Positions 31,985 to 43,329 of a stretch of 64,000 bases of DNA are shown here, piece after piece. A program made the translations under genes and the position numbers. Source of the stretch: Ligula intestinalis (lineage: Eukaryota; Platyhelminthes; Cestoda; Diphyllobothriidea; Diphyllobothriidae); NCBI GenBank assembly GCA_036362985.1, contig JAYGXS010000003.1:84264117-84328116 (forward strand), given 5' to 3'. The stretch's first letter is position 1. The number at the start of each line of letters is the position of its first letter. Below the pieces are notes generated by a model, which had not been told where the DNA came from, did no database searches, and was given only the letters and a program-made list of their open reading frames with translations.

Positions 31985-34910
31985 GCGGACTTAGCCATCT
32001 TGAAAGAACAAGGAGAGAAGGGCCTGGAAATACACAATGGAGTGATTGACCGACGTCAAAGGCCCTTTCTGTGGAGGACGCCCGTCATCCTAACAAAAGT
32101 CACACGGCCGGCCAATTAACCCAACGTGAAAACCTCCACAAAATCAAGTTTTATTATGGAAATGTGCAAAGCCTATTTAATAAACTGGACGAACTCAAAA
32201 TACTTGTGGCCGAGCTGCGTCCTGATGTAACTGCACTAACTAAAACGTGGCTGACCGAAGCTATACAAGACTCTGAAATTCGAATGGATGGTCGTCAGGT
32301 GCTAAGACGTGACCGAAAAATAAGAAGAGGTGGTGGCGTTGCCTTGTATATAAGTAGCACAGTTGACTTTATCCTCAAAGACGAATGTGCGAATGACAAT
32401 GACCTGGTGATGCTGCAATGTTACGCATTGGTACCCAAAGCTAAAAATGTGACTTTTACCGTTGTATACAGGCCTCCAAATAAACCTGCGGAAAAAGATC
32501 AGCTGTCACTCACCCGACTTCGTGAGGAGTGTCGGAAACAAGACAGGATTATTGTAGGCGATTTCAATGCCCCGTCGATTAACTGGGATCTGATTAACAG
32601 TAAGGGCCCTAGACAAGGATTCGATCAAATGCTATTAGACATGACACTTGACGAATTCCTGTTTCAGCATGTGCGAACCACGACTCGAATGCGTGAAGGT
32701 CAGAGATCTACTTTTTTCCAAAAGCGAGGAAAGTGTTGATGAAATAAATGTAGGTCCAACCCTAGGTTTCTCTGATCATATGACATTGATGTGGGAATCA
32801 ACGCTGGTAGCTGTCCCCGAAAGAAGCTCTAAGCCATTTAGAAATGTCTGGCGGGGAAACTTTGAGGCAAGGAAGTTGACGATTGGGCCTACAAGATGGA
32901 CGGAATTATTCCGAGGGGGTATAAATGAATGTTGGAATACCTTTGAATCAAGAATGAAAAACTTGATTGAATTGTACTGTCGTCTCACGAAATGTTCGAC
33001 AGGCAACAGACAAAGATGGCTGACAAAGCGGTAAAAAAGGAGATCCGTAAGAAACACAAGCTGTGTAAGATATTTCAACAGACGAAGGATCAAAACAAGC
33101 TCCATGAGTATAGACAACAACGCAATTTCTGCAAGAAAATCATCAGAGCGACACGAGCCTCGTATGATCTACGATTTCTGGAAGAGTCGCAGCAAAACCC
33201 AAAGCCTTCTACTTCTACGTCAGAAGTTCTACAAAGAACCGTGACCATCTCGCAACTTAAAAAGACAAAAACAACGAAACTGTGGGTATTGGCCCTCAAA
33301 AGCCGAAATTTTTTCAGAATTCTTCCGAAATGTCTATAACACGGAGCCACCTCTCCAGCCACGCCCTTTTTCACAAGCCGTCAACAACTCGATTATAACC
33401 ACTATTATTTACACTGCAGACAGTGTTGGCAGAGTTAAAGAAGTTGGATCCGGCCAAGTTACCTGGACCAGATAAGATCCCAGGGGTACTTCTACGCGAA
33501 CTATCTGAGGAATTAGCGGAACCACTCAGTATAATTTTTCAAAAATCGCTCGAACCTGGTAAACTACCTGAAACATGGAAGTTGGCAAATGTCGTACCCA
33601 TCCATAAGGGAGGATCACGACTCTATCCCACCAACTACCGACCGGTTAGTTTGACGTGCATCTCCTGTAAGCTGATGGAAAGGATAATCAAAAAATTGAT
33701 TTTATCACTTGATTCATTTCACCGCTAAATCAGCTCAGTCCAGCATGGTTTCACAACGCTAGAACACTGGACAATTTCCATGGATGAAGGACACCCAGTA
33801 GATGTTATTTATTTTGACTTCACCATGGCGTTTGATCGAGTTCCAAATCCGCGACTCATCCAAAAACTGACCAACTTTGGGATAACAGGGAATCTCCTGA
33901 ACTGGATTAAAGACTTCCTTGTAGACCGTAGCCAAAAAGTTACTGCATGTGGCTACTGTTCAGAGTGGGCACCTGTCAAAAGTGGAATTCCACAAGGGTC
34001 AGTTCTTGGGCCGCTCCTTTTCATCATCTACGTAAATGACATCGTGCGAGAAATTAAATCTGACATAGTACTCTTTGCTGATGATCTCAAACTGTGGAGG
34101 GAGATAAAAGACGAAAGGGACTTCCAAATATTACAAGAGGATATAGACCGACTGCACTGTTGGAGCGACAGTTGGTGTATAAACTTCAACCCCTAAAAAT
34201 GTGTAGTAATGCACATACTATCAGCAAGACGATGCAGAACTGCACTCTCGCAACATAATATCTTGGGAGGCCAACCACTCGAAACCGTAAGTGTGCAAAG
34301 AGACCTAGGTGTTCTTATTAAAGACGATATAAGTGTCAGCGCACAGAGTTCCAAAGCCGCAGCGAGAGCAATGTCGGTCATGGGCGCCATACGAAGGATG
34401 TTCGTTAACCTGAATACCGATGTCTTCGGAAAAGTTCATGGAACGTTCGTCCGGCCGCATCTGGAATATGCGACATAGGCTTGGTGGTTCTGGCTTCGGA
34501 AAGACATGCAGATTCTCGAAGGTGTTCAAAGACGTTCTACCAAGACGGTCCCTGAACTTAAGCAGTCCACCTATGAACAGCGGCTGACTGCTTTAAACCT
34601 CTTTCCCTCCATTACAGACAAGACAGAGGGGACCTTATAGCAACTTTTCAGTTACTAAGGGGAACTGGTCTGGATGTCAAATGGGAGGATCTCTTTCAAA
34701 TGGCCCCAAGAAGGAACTTCCAAAGACATGACTGCCAGTTGAAGAAGGAACTAAGCCGAACAAACCAACGTTCATCCTTCTTCTCTCAAAGGGTCATTCG
34801 ACAGTGGAACTCCTTGCCCGAGTCTATTGTGCATGAACCCACGGTTGACGTCGTCAAGAGACGTTTGGATAACCATACGTTAACACCTTACACCTATTTG
34901 ACATAACATT
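31985..34910 (+). mobile_element. CR1-like non-LTR retrotransposon, decayed copy 3
   Basis: It begins inside the C-terminal end of ORF1 (about 31985-32060) and carries a nearly complete ORF2, so it is 5'-truncated. The endonuclease is at 32071-32739, the RT fingers at 33423-33728 and the palm at 33780-34196. The FADD motif lies near 34075 and the thumb at 34209-34906. Frame changes and stops interrupt it in at least five places. It lies in the same transcriptional sense as the plus strand, antisense to the finger array, within the intron between finger exons 9 and 10. Confidence 0.85.
32071..34906 (+). pseudogene. CR1-like ORF2 relic (copy 3)
   Basis: Endonuclease motifs are YYGNVQSLFNKLDELK, TKTWLTEA, RRGGGVALYIS, TVVYRPPN and IIVGDFNAP. 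RT motifs are KLPGPDKIPG, VVPIHKGGSR, NYRPVSLTCISCKLMERI, DVIYFDFTMAFDRVP, SGIPQGSVLGPLLFIIY and VLFADDLKLW. The C-terminus ends SQRVIRQWNSLPESIV. Catalytic residues remain but stops (for example at 34194-34196) and frame shifts prevent expression of a whole protein. Confidence 0.8.
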
Positions 34911-35149
34911 ACAAACAATCACGCTACTCGTTTTAATTCAATAGCGTGTTTATTTACACTAGAAGATCAGTGACTGGATATTCAGTTTACATTTGTACGC
35001 TGCCATTCCGCAAACGCCTCACCTCTTCAACAATTCATTTTTCCAAATTATTTCTGTGCACTTTTGCACAACAAAAGCTATCTGTAACAATGTTTGCATA
35101 TTTTACAAAAACTTGTGCATTCCTGTACCATTTCAATGGAGTTTTGTAA

Positions 35150-35580
35150 GGGCTTCGGTCAAATTTTTCACGACATTCACATCAGTTATGGAGACAGATC
35201 GGCTTTCAATTTCTCCATTTCTGCTTCTTCACACGCTTTTTTCTTCGTGTTGTCATCCTACGGAGAATTGTCGATGTTGGTGTTGTTGGTGAATTGCATA
35301 TGCGACAGATTGGCCGCATTTGACAAATATTGGGATGGTGATATGTTGTAGATAAAAGTACTTGTTTTCGTGCATTTTAAAAGGTAGCAGTGTGCTGCCG
35401 ATATGACCTCATGATCACAAATGCAGACAAACAATGAAGAGGATTAGATAGGATGATATAGGATGATAAATTCCCACGTGAATGGAGAGCAAAAAAATGG
35501 TGGCTCAAATTCGAAAGCCACGCCGCTGGCCAGCAAGAGGAAACTTCAGTGCAGCCAACAGAGCTATCGAGGCCCCACAG
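35150..35580. other. Intronic/intergenic stretch, nothing recognised
   Basis: It follows the CR1 3' end, with AT-rich short frames only. Confidence 0.5.
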
Positions 35581-35586
35581 CAGCCG

Positions 35587-35705
35587 TGAATTTAATCACA
35601 CTTGAGTCGATTTAGATACCCAGTCTACTGCAACGTATGGAATCCACCTATACTGATAAATTAAGCTCAAGCAGGACGTCCTAAGCGAGCAATCTACCAG
35701 ATGAC
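35587..35705 (-). repeat. Fragment of the SINE-like repeat without its tRNA head
   Basis: TTTAATCACACTTG, TATGGAATCCACC and the following 60 nt match 9895-10015. The tRNA-like part is missing. Confidence 0.6.
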
Positions 35706-35709
35706 TAAG

Positions 35710-36430
35710 ATGACCAGATACCGGAGTTGCTGACGCGGCACAGACGTCTTAGGGGTGGAAATTGTAAGGATGCTAGCCGAAACAAATGCTAGCAACGTTT
35801 GAAGGCTTTTCTAAGGCGTCGAGCCTAGCCAAAATGCCTTTGTTGGCTACCTCTGGCCGCATAACAGGCGATGACCTTAGACGCACGCATGCACACGAGT
35901 GTATGCAAGGCAAAAAGCCTGAGGGTCAACTGGTCGCGTGATGTTATCCCAATGCGGCCAACCGGGGCACAAAATAACGCGCAGACAATCTCTTATAATC
36001 CACTGCCAAAAAGGGAGTTTGCAACAGCGGACGCGTGGCGACGCCAGTCTGCTCCCAATGCCGGGCTCGTCCCGAGGCGGGACACAAAGCGTTGCAGCCA
36101 CACCGGACAGCGAGGACGTTGGAGATCAGCCCAGCAGCGACAAAAGCTACCCGAGACAGTTCCTCTGGGTTTTGTGCACAATAAACCCTCCTCCGGGTGG
36201 ATTCTAGAATCATGCCCTTCTTATGGTCTTCTTCCTCTGGGATTTCAACAGGGCGTAATTCAACGGTGACACAGGTCAGATGTCATCGTTATAACACTAG
36301 CGACGCTGAACCTGCCGTTATAACAGAAACAAGGACAAAAGCCCTGTATTATGCAGAGCATGTCTACATGGTTCCATCCAGAATAGTACATAGAAGAATG
36401 ACAGAATAGCACTTCGAAAAACCGAAAAAT
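35710..36430. other. GC-richer block of unknown origin
   Basis: A moderately CpG-containing block (35870-36190) has overlapping frames on both strands but no motif. It may be an unrecognised repeat. Confidence 0.35.
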
Positions 36431-36439
36431 AGGACATAC

Positions 36440-36526
36440 TTTTATGAACATGGTCGATATGGTTCTTCAGTCTTATCCTAACCCCGAAGGTCTTGCCACA
36501 AAGTTCACATTTGAAACGTCCCAATT
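36440..36526 (-). CDS. C2H2 zinc-finger exon 9 (type E)
   Basis: The exon lies between CTCTAG and GTATGT. It encodes GRFKCELCGKTF, helix VRIRLKN and HIDHVH. The donor AAA|GTATGT is close to consensus. Confidence 0.82.
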
Positions 36527-37214
36527 CTAGAGAAGAAAGAGAACAAAAGCAGATACATCGTGAGTACTTAAGCCGGACTAAATACTTCACTGGGCCTCCT
36601 GTTGAGCACGGCCAGCTGCGTAAACATCAGTGATATCTTAGCAGAGCAGTCTGTTAAACGTAAAACAGGCTGGGCTTTAGAGACATATGCCAAGGTAATG
36701 AAGGTTCAGTAGAGATAGAGAAGAAGGAGAAGGCATTTCAATCACCAGGATCATAATTTCATTCGTCTGAGCCTTCGGGCTCTTAGGGGAGTCAATCTTC
36801 AGACAGATTAAAGCGTCAACGCGTTCTCCTTTTCTATTTATACACGTACCTGGGATGCAAACATTTGTCTCAAGGCTCAGTACTTCAGACAGCAGATCAA
36901 GTAGTTGGAAATCATACCGAGCAACACAAGGGAATGTCTGGGTATCAGTGGCGGGTTCAGTACATGGCGAGACGTAGGACTCTCGTGGACCTGGGCATCG
37001 TTTGTGACTCAACGGAAGGAAGCGTCTGCTATGCAAGACATGGGTTGCACAGTTACTTGATGATTTAAAAAATGCAGCTGAAAGTCTGAAGCTTACAGGC
37101 TGACTGTCAGGAAGCAGCTTGTACGTAGGACTGTCGGGAAAAGTCGCCAACTGGCAGTTCGATATATGCCTTTCAGAAACCACACTGGGTAATACATCAA
37201 TCAATTCTACCTGG

Positions 37215-38097
37215 CAGTGGATGTGAAATCAGCTCTGAATTCAGAGAACCTGACCTAGAATATGCCGATTACATTGTCGTACTCGGTAAAACTCCTTAAT
37301 CACTACAGCCAACGCTAGACCGAATCACCGGCTTCGCTGCAACTGTTGGTCTTACAGTTAATGGGCGCAAGACGAAGCTCATGACTACGTATCTGGGCGC
37401 AGCACAACCACTGTTTATCAGCGATCAACCCATTAAAGAAGTTAGCTGCTTCCGCTATTTGGGCTCGAATATGCTAGCCAATGGACAGGCCAAAGACGAA
37501 ATCAAGAACCGAATCGCGCAGGCTAGAAATGCATTCAGGCTGCTAGCCAGGCCACTCTGGTCTCGCTCAGACATCAGTTTACGTACTAAGCTGCTGATAT
37601 ACAAAGCATCAATCAAGCCGGCGTTAGTATATGCCTGCGATACATGGCCAGTGATAAAGGCAGACATCCTATCGCTCGAAGTCTTTGACCGTTGGTCTCT
37701 TCGACGCTTCTTAAGAGTTTTCTGGCAGGATCAAATCTCTAATGTTGAGCTATACCGCAGGTGTTTCAAACTACCAAGTCTAGCATCGTACAGCCAGCAT
37801 CGCCGATTGCAATGGTTTGGTCATGTCCTGCGCAAACCATCGACGGACCTCTGCAGATTGATCGTGAACCCTTTTCGTAGTGCAAACTTGAGATACCGAC
37901 AAGGCGGTCAACTGAAGACATGGCTCAGCACCGTTAAGTCGGACGTTGAACGGATAGGCCTCGTAACCGTTGACGACTTGTGACACTGGAACAAACAATG
38001 GGTGAACATCTGTGAAGAGCTCGTCTCTGACCGCCGCCAATGGGTCGCCGCTATTCGTGACATCCGTGAAGCCGATTCATCCAACAACAGGAGTTAA
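37215..38097 (+). pseudogene. RTE-like LINE, 5'-truncated RT C-terminus
   Basis: It begins LEYADYIVVLG, where the usual catalytic YADD has become YADY, then VGLTVNGRKTKLM. The thumb follows (CFRYLGSNM, WSRSDISLRTKL, RRLQWFGHVLRKPSTDLC) and the C-terminus WNKQWVNICEELVSDRRQW ends with a natural-looking stop at 38095-38097. There are in-frame stops near 37299 and at 37981-37983, otherwise one frame. The WFGHVLR motif is typical of the clade. It lies between finger exons 8 and 9. Confidence 0.85.
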
Positions 38098-38319
38098 TCG
38101 GATCAAGTATCAAGTAAGTTTCAGAAACCACAGGTACAGCGTTGGATATGAAACAATTCAATACTGTTTTACTTGTAACACATAGCAAACAGAGGACGCT
38201 GGTGAAATTGCCTCTAGAGTTAAGTAGTGCTTTGAGTTATTGACATGAAACGAAAAATAGTTGTGGACGAGCATTCGGCTACTAAGTCGCAACCATCAGC
38301 CAGACAACCTTTTACATAA

Positions 38320-38545
38320 ACCTTGCCTTGACCCTGGAAACTAAACCCAATTGTAATTGCATATTTAACCCTAACTCTAAGCCAGACTTCGGCCTAGACC
38401 CAACTGTAACACTAACCCCAGATCTAACAAGAACTCTAAGCCTAAAGTGGACCCTACGCCTGATCGTAATCCTACCCCGAATCCAAATAGTAATGTAATC
38501 GAAATACCATTCCCAACCCGTTATTGTAACAATAGCTCTAACGGT
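38320..38545. repeat. Degenerate CTAACC/CTAA-rich minisatellite
   Basis: AACCCTAACTCTAA, ACTAACCCC and CTAAGCC-like units recur at irregular spacing over about 220 nt. Related G-rich stretches lie near 26400-26520 and 57970-58060. This might be a decayed telomere-like or simple repeat. Confidence 0.35.
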
Positions 38546-38778
38546 AACCAACGTAAGCCAACTCTGCGGATTATGTTCTAAACGTACAGGACAAACCAGG
38601 ACAGACCTAGTACTGTCGGCGCTCCGGACACAAGAATTAGCACTGAGACTACGTTTTTGGCTCTATAACCTAAAACATTCATGAAAGAAATATGCAGAAA
38701 AAACCTAGCACAAACAGTCAACACATAAGTAGATGACGCTGGAAACAGTGATAATATGAATAGGAAAGGGGTGCGTAC

Positions 38779-38865
38779 TTTTGTGGACGTCATTGATATG
38801 TTGGTTCAGCAGAAAGAACTGCAAAAATACTTTGTCACACAACACACAGGTATATACGCGCGGGA
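38779..38865 (-). CDS. C2H2 zinc-finger exon 8 (type E)
   Basis: The exon lies between CTTACAG and GTACGC. It encodes RVYTCVLCDKVF, helix QFFLLNQ and HINDVH. The longest frame here is in another register, so this exon is easily missed. Zinc ligands are all present. Confidence 0.8.
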
Positions 38866-40550
38866 CTGTAAGAGAAAAAAGATTGGATTGCTTTTTTGAT
38901 TTTTTTAAACATCCACAGAAAGTGATAAAGTGAATTACAGAAATCCAAGTAGGACAGTTTTAGGTACCAAATGAGTTGTCGCGGCTGACAGAAAGCCACC
39001 TCGCAATTCACATACCAGATTCGGGAATAATCAGAAACAGCCAAGTGGCAAAGAGAGTACACAATAACTGACCAACATGGCAGCACAGATACTCCCTATA
39101 ATGACGGCATAATCACGGATGTATCTCAAAGAATCAAGAACGTTCAGTCAAAATATTATTTTACACGATACATTACGCATTATTATGGCTAAGCTACAAT
39201 CACCTATGATTAAAGATTCCCGACGGAATCTAAAACTTCAGGACAACAAAACTCTTGTTCCCGTGATTGCATCCTCTTATTCTGAACATCACGCTAAATT
39301 CCATAATTTTGCATAAAGGTGCATGACAAAGTACTCCCTGTTGTACAGACTTATACTCCGGATTAAGTTGTACACCTCTGGCCCCATAGAACATAAACAT
39401 TCTGGGCCGTCATTATTTTCCGCAAAATATCGAGGAAACGTGCTTCAATAAGTTTTGGCGGGAGAATTTCTCAGTAGAAGATGACGCATGTGCTACGCGA
39501 CTCATTTGTACTGCACCATGGGGCAAAGCCAGACGGATCAGCGAAAAGGCCAAATAAGCAAGCATAGTAAACGCGAGCTGTGATCGCCTGTTTAATGCTT
39601 TGCGGCTTCTTCACCAGTAGGTTCTCCTATCTTGGAGTACTGTATCCCGATAAGGATAATGATTGATAAAACTAACACGCACCAGAAGTGTCTGCCGCCA
39701 GAGGGTGCGTCTCAGCAAATGAGGGCTGCCACTCATCCCCGCTGCTTGCGCAGGCACTTCCACTCGATTCACTTGAGTCTTGTTCGACGCACCGTTGTGG
39801 ACGTCGACGCTGCGCATAAAACCAACATAATGTAGGGTTAATTAAATCTGACAGTTTAATTTAGTGGTACTGATTTCGAAGTCAAAATGCAATAAGAACT
39901 GTACACATACTGTTAGAAGTACCTCGCTACGTTCAAGCTCTATCTCTCCGTTTGAAAATGCTTCCTGTCGATAATTAAAACACATTGAAGATAATAACAG
40001 GCCTTAAACAGCAGAGAGATGCACACGGAAAAGGGCATTGGCAACAATGCCAAGCAGCGGAATCAAAATGACCACTAACTGGCCTAAAAGTTCGAAACAC
40101 CATTGCCAATTTGATACTGTCCGTCAGTCTGTTACAGTAAGTGCAATGCACTTAAGCATAAAGAGCATTTCGGGATGATTCTAGCGAAGATTTAAGGTTC
40201 TTTTAAAAGCTTCTTTTAGGTTTCTTCTCCGCTGCGAAGCAGCAGTATTATAGGCAGTGATGGTAACTGTAGAACCAGACGTTACTCCCATCCCAAATAC
40301 GTCACAGAAATTTCACCTCTGGCTTAGTACATGATAATTCGATCGTCAAAACCGACGGGCAGGAGCCGCGCCTAGGCTTGTCGCAACATCTGACCCGGAT
40401 TTCACCGTGTTAGAGAACCATAAAAACCACACTAAGCAGTCCGCAATATATAGTTCTGTGATTATATGGGGTGCGAACGGGGGCGAATCCAAGGCAGAAA
40501 GTCAGGAGTTATTAGTAAAGATGTTACGCTATGAGATTGCAACAGGGCCT
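38866..40550. other. Intronic stretch, nothing recognised
   Basis: Short frames only, without conserved motifs or element ends. Confidence 0.45.
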
Positions 40551-40556
40551 GTCATG

Positions 40557-41090
40557 CTACTGAAAAGGCTGTATTTTTATTCCGCTCTGACATTCATAAG
40601 CATTGCAAGTTTTATTAAACGCCCACAGGCCATATAAACGATATAAAAATATTGCTTTCATTACCTTATTTGGACGCAACACCCATTTTTCTTCTGTGTT
40701 TAGTTCTTCCTGTGGAAGGGGAAATGGGCAAGATATAAGTATATAGAATAGGAGCATAAAATCTTCCCTAATAATAACTCGGGTTCGAGGGCTTTTAAGC
40801 AACACATTTAGAGGAGTACGCATGACACCTAGGTCAAATAAATGCAAGGGATCTAGAGTGAAACAACTTATGATTCCTACATTACAAGTAAGGTGCGGTG
40901 AAGTGCCAAAGCGATGGTGGTCATCAATCGTACCAAGAAAATCTTCAACAAACCCAAGGCACGCACTCTGTCGCATACTACCTTAACAATGGCTTTACAC
41001 TTAACACAACATCTCTTACAGGTGGGATAGTCATTCACATTCTTATTTTGCAGTCTAAATGTAATATAGATGTGTAACAGACTGTTTGAG
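40557..41090 (-). pseudogene. Transposase-domain protein relic (CACTA/EnSpm-like)
   Basis: The minus strand first reads DYPTCKRCCVKC near 41015-41050, then (after a frame change) DDHHRFGTSPHL and FTLDPLHLFDLGVMRTPL near 40820-40925. In the animal transposase-domain family related to CACTA elements, a CERC-type motif is followed by a DDHH-x-G-SPL segment and then FPLDYMHLVCLGV. The order and spacing agree. The rest is a 139-codon frame without further recognisable motifs. It is a fragment with at least one frame shift. Confidence 0.5.
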
Positions 41091-41569
41091 TTATCTTGCG
41101 ACTAGTCATTTAAGTGACTCTAGAAAAGGGACACCCGATATGTCGTAGGAACGGGGGGTTTTCATGAGCTCTCCAGAAATATCTCAGGAGATATCTCCGC
41201 CGTCAAAATAAAACTTTCGTTGGAATCCGTGCTTAAAATTAGAACGGAACTTCATACGAGGTATTCGTACGTTCGTGGAAATTCGTTGCAATTTGCCACT
41301 AGGGCTGTCTATGCTATGATGTGCAGAGAGCTACAGGACATGGTGCGCGCGTGCCAGTAATACGTGTATGCATTCAAAGAGAATCAGTGACGATCAGCCA
41401 ATTAACTGACGCAGTTTATATGATGAACGCTTACGCCTACTGATGAAGCGCATCGCTCTAGAGAAATGCTACTAGGCATCGAGTTACGACTGTGGTATTC
41501 GCTACACAAGAGCCTACATTTCAGTTACTTCAATTTTCAAGCTGGTAAAGGATTGAGGATAAACCGTTT

Positions 41570-43320
41570 CAATTGTATACAAGGGGTGAGCGCACTGGTT
41601 TTATCCCAACTAGCAGCAGATCGTCATTACCACTTGACATCCCGTCAGCCTTATCAAGTCTGATATTGTCTTTCGCGCCCGAGACGCAGGCTACTAAAAC
41701 TCGCCTAACAGATTCTCACTCTTCAGGAATGGACGATATTCAAAACTCTGCTATCAAAAGAGCGTCAACATTTGCCAAATTACTAAGCCATATATTCTCA
41801 GTCTACTTCTCAAATTGTTTCTTTCCTGACTCTTGGAGGACATCCAGTATTCTTCCAGGATTTAAGTCAGGATCTCGTTCGGATGTAGATAATTACCAAG
41901 GCGTTCACAAAACGTTGGCCCTAGCCAAAATTTTCGAACAGATCATTTTTAATCTAATTCTCGATTTTTGCCTGGAAACCAAGCTTTTAAGCGATTCACA
42001 GCATGGTTTTCTCCCTAGTCGATCAAGCGAGACATGTCGCTTAGCTATTCTTAACCATGTCACTTGCCTCCGTAACGAGCAGCAATCGGTGGTTGTTATC
42101 TACATTGACCCGAGCAAAGCCTTCGATAAGGATCTGCATAGATGGCTTCTGATAAAACTGGAAGCCATCAGTGTCTGTTCCCTCTCCTTGACATCATTGG
42201 TTCCTACTTGTCTAGCCGCAGCCAGAAGGTCTTTGTAGGTAACAGCTACTCCACTGCTCAGCTGATCATGAGTGACGCTTTTGTAGGCACTGCCTTCGGT
42301 CCTTCACTCTTCATTCTATACATAAATGAAATTTCGGTTAGGTTGTCTCTAGCGGCCTTTTTTGTGTCCTTATGTATTATGGCTACCTTTACCTTTACAC
42401 TTCTGGTATTCTACGCACCATCCATCGATCTAGCAAGGATTTTCTGATGAAATTGGAATACAGAACGGTTTTCCGAAGGCAAACGCAGTCCATAACTGCT
42501 AAAATCGGCAAACTAAGCAAAATTGGCCTTTTGAACTACTCACGGGAACTACCGCTTACTTACAACTTTTAAGAGTGTGATTTACCTAATCTCCCTTCCC
42601 AAACAAAGTTGCCCTCGGTAACTTTTTATTGGGCATTCAAATTGGGATCTTATTTCTTCCCTGGTATGCCCCGCCCGTCCTCTCCCTTAAAATCACTTGT
42701 TCGTTTGCCAGCGGGGTGCGCTTCGCACTTTCCCCGGACGAACCCACGACACAATCCTACCGAAATTTTGACTATCCGGAAAGATTCACGCAATCTCAGT
42801 TATGCAGACGACCTCAAATGCGTACACTCATTTTCGAAGGAAACGGCCAGTATATGCGTCGATAAAATAAACGCAGACCTGCTTACCCCTCACGTTGGAG
42901 CGCTGACTGGAGGATGGATTTTTTTCCATCCAAGGGTAGTTTCATGTGATTTGGTCCCGCCAAGCTTCTCCATCCCCTAGTCTTTCAAAATACTTCATTT
43001 TTAGAACGATCCATTATAAAAGACGAAAGGTCTAAGCTACACAATTAAACTAGCATTATCGCCTCAAGCGGATCGAATATCTGCGAAGGCTGCACTTATA
43101 TATGGTTTTAGTTCACATAATTTCTCCATGCTGGAAATAAAGTTAAAATTGCATCGTATGTTTGCTCTAAGAATCCTAGAATACTCCTGTCCCCTCTTTG
43201 GTATAATTAATTCCTCTGATCGTGGTAAAGTTGAAAATGTACCGAATGTTTTTACTCGAAAAATATTTGCTCTTCTTCGATCCACTATTTCTTATACGGA
43301 GAGACGTCATTAAGCATACA
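41570..43320 (+). pseudogene. Decayed LINE reverse transcriptase of a third type
   Basis: RT fingers occur at 41700-41960 (SSGMDDIQNSAIK, FPDSWRTSSILPGFKSGSRS, TLALAKIFEQIIF), then SDSQHGFLPSRSSETCRLA and VVVIYIDPSKAFDKDL near 42090-42130. Another frame carries SYLSSRSQKVFVG and GPSLFILYINEI near 42200-42330. A further frame carries LSYADDLK near 42800. The thumb-like remainder reaches about 43320. Sequence motifs differ from the CR1 and RTE copies, so it is a separate LINE lineage. It is heavily frame-shifted. Confidence 0.7.
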
Positions 43321-43329
43321 TGACATTTC

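Noticed and set aside
36677..37204. 175-codon minus frame as a gene
   Set aside because: No motif, no splice context, biased composition. It overlaps the start of the RTE fragment on the other strand and is probably chance.
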